Position numbers and translations under genes: made by a program
Notes under the pieces: model-generated
What the model was told of the DNA's origin: nothing
Seen by the model: the letters and a program-made list of their open reading frames with translations, nothing else
Database searches by the model: none
Origin: Rosa chinensis
Taxonomy: Eukaryota > Streptophyta > Magnoliopsida > Rosales > Rosaceae
Direction of reading: 5' to 3'
DNA: 64,000 bases
Assembly: GCF_002994745.2 (NCBI RefSeq)
Contig: NC_037091.1
Span: 27,968,289-28,032,288 of the forward strand
Shown here: in pieces, positions 63,414 to 64,000 of the stretch
Numbering within the stretch: position 1 is the stretch's first letter
Layout: every line of letters starts with the position of its first letter

Positions 63414-64000
63414 ACATCCCTGCTGTAAGTGAAGATTGATAATAAATCAAAGCAACCTGCAGTTTTAAGTACCAGGCATAATTAGCAATAACGTACGAGT
63501 TACATTCAAAATGTTTTAGCTCATTTTCTTTCAGATTGGATTCATCGACTACAATTGATTTGTTGATGACAAAACATGATGATATCTTTCATTTCATCAA
63601 AATTACCTAATCTTCTTTAGTTTTGTTTAATTCTTCATACATATTGAATAAACGATATCTAGTAGTCTTCGTAATACTATCAAGTTCTTCCTCCCACAAT
63701 CAGTTTACCAAAGAAAGAGCTAGAGAAGAAGAAATTAAGGGGCAATTGTTGTTGTTGCAGATGGGAAGATAAAAGGATTGCAATTCGACTTTGAAAGTTG
63801 GAGAGAGAGGAGGAGGAAGAGAGAACCAAGGGTAATTAAGGAAAAAATGGAGAAAAAATTGCTGTTGTGTATTAAACAAATAAGAATGTGCAAATAAAAT
63901 TTCTCAAAGAAAAAAAAAAACAAAGTATTCTTGAGCTAGTGTTAAATATGTATTTGTTGAACGAAATCTTTATGAATTTATATTATAGATAACAAATTAA
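62000..64000. other. Intergenic region upstream of the ABCC gene
   Basis: Mostly AT-rich. GC-richer patches at about 62,440-62,660 and 62,990-63,170 look gene-like. One has a 32-codon frame from ATG 63,039 (MSIANRLPTRTGLKSF), but no family is recognised. A run of 33 A lies at 63,379-63,411, possibly the tail of an old retroposed copy, but I could not define its 5' end or a target duplication. The minus strand near 63,770-63,870 has a leucine-rich short frame that may be the start of a gene beyond the window. Confidence 0.4.
63379..63411 (+). repeat. Poly(A) run of 33
   Basis: An uninterrupted A run after 'ctttctaacag'. It may be a microsatellite or the 3' tail of a retroposed sequence lying upstream (about 62,930-63,378). 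Confidence 0.6.

Overview
The window is nuclear DNA from a flowering plant, most likely a eudicot. The evidence is intron-rich genes with GT-AG (and one GC-AG) splice sites, Athila-type Ty3/Gypsy retrotransposons primed by tRNA-Asp, a Tourist-like MITE, a Mutator-like element and a patch of plastid-derived DNA. The ABC-transporter and retroelement sequences would fit Rosaceae, but that is only an impression. Nothing bacterial (operons, CRISPR arrays, insertion sequences) is present.

Positions 1-47,220 are a nested transposon landscape. I name the LTR elements X, Y, V, U, W and Z. On the left, X (minus strand) sits in the gag-protease region of Y (minus), and Y sits in the 5' LTR of V (plus). 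V is a gag-only, non-autonomous element with almost identical LTRs, so it is young. After a ~490 bp orphan stretch comes U (plus), which lacks its 5' LTR but keeps an uninterrupted 1,869-codon gag-pol. From 27,609 a Tourist-like MITE is split by a MULE, followed by a minisatellite and microsatellite tract. From 31,500 the LTR of W is split by Z, which has a perfect 5-bp target duplication (GTAGT). Z has lost its PBS, leader and gag, and its integrase carries a stop. W then resumes with its PBS, leader and a truncated gag ending at 47,220. Two LTR families are visible: X/U/W begin TGATAG(A/G)AGCATTTTAATGCG, and Y/Z begin TGATAGGAGCATAAAATGCG. V has a third LTR type.

Positions 47,751-61,906 hold two convergent host genes. 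The plus-strand gene has 11 coding exons (270 aa). It encodes a secretory-pathway, cysteine-rich protein homologous to animal SPRING (C12orf49, the Site-1-protease licensing factor), followed by a second cysteine-rich domain resembling the extreme C terminus of the glycosyltransferase MGAT5. The minus-strand gene has 10 exons (about 1,509 aa) and encodes an ABCC3-like full-size ABC transporter. Exon 4 of this copy lacks one base, which shifts the frame in the second transmembrane domain. A mosaic of plastid gene fragments (rrn16, rpoB, rpoC1, psaA, ndhD) lies between the two 3' ends. Positions 62,000-64,000 are intergenic.

The most unusual signals are the two-domain SPRING-like gene and a set of conserved non-coding modules shared by the diverged retroelements: duplicated leader blocks repeated in the 3' region, a perfect hairpin before the polypurine tract, and several polypurine-tract copies per element. 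All analysis is by eye; no alignment or database search was run.
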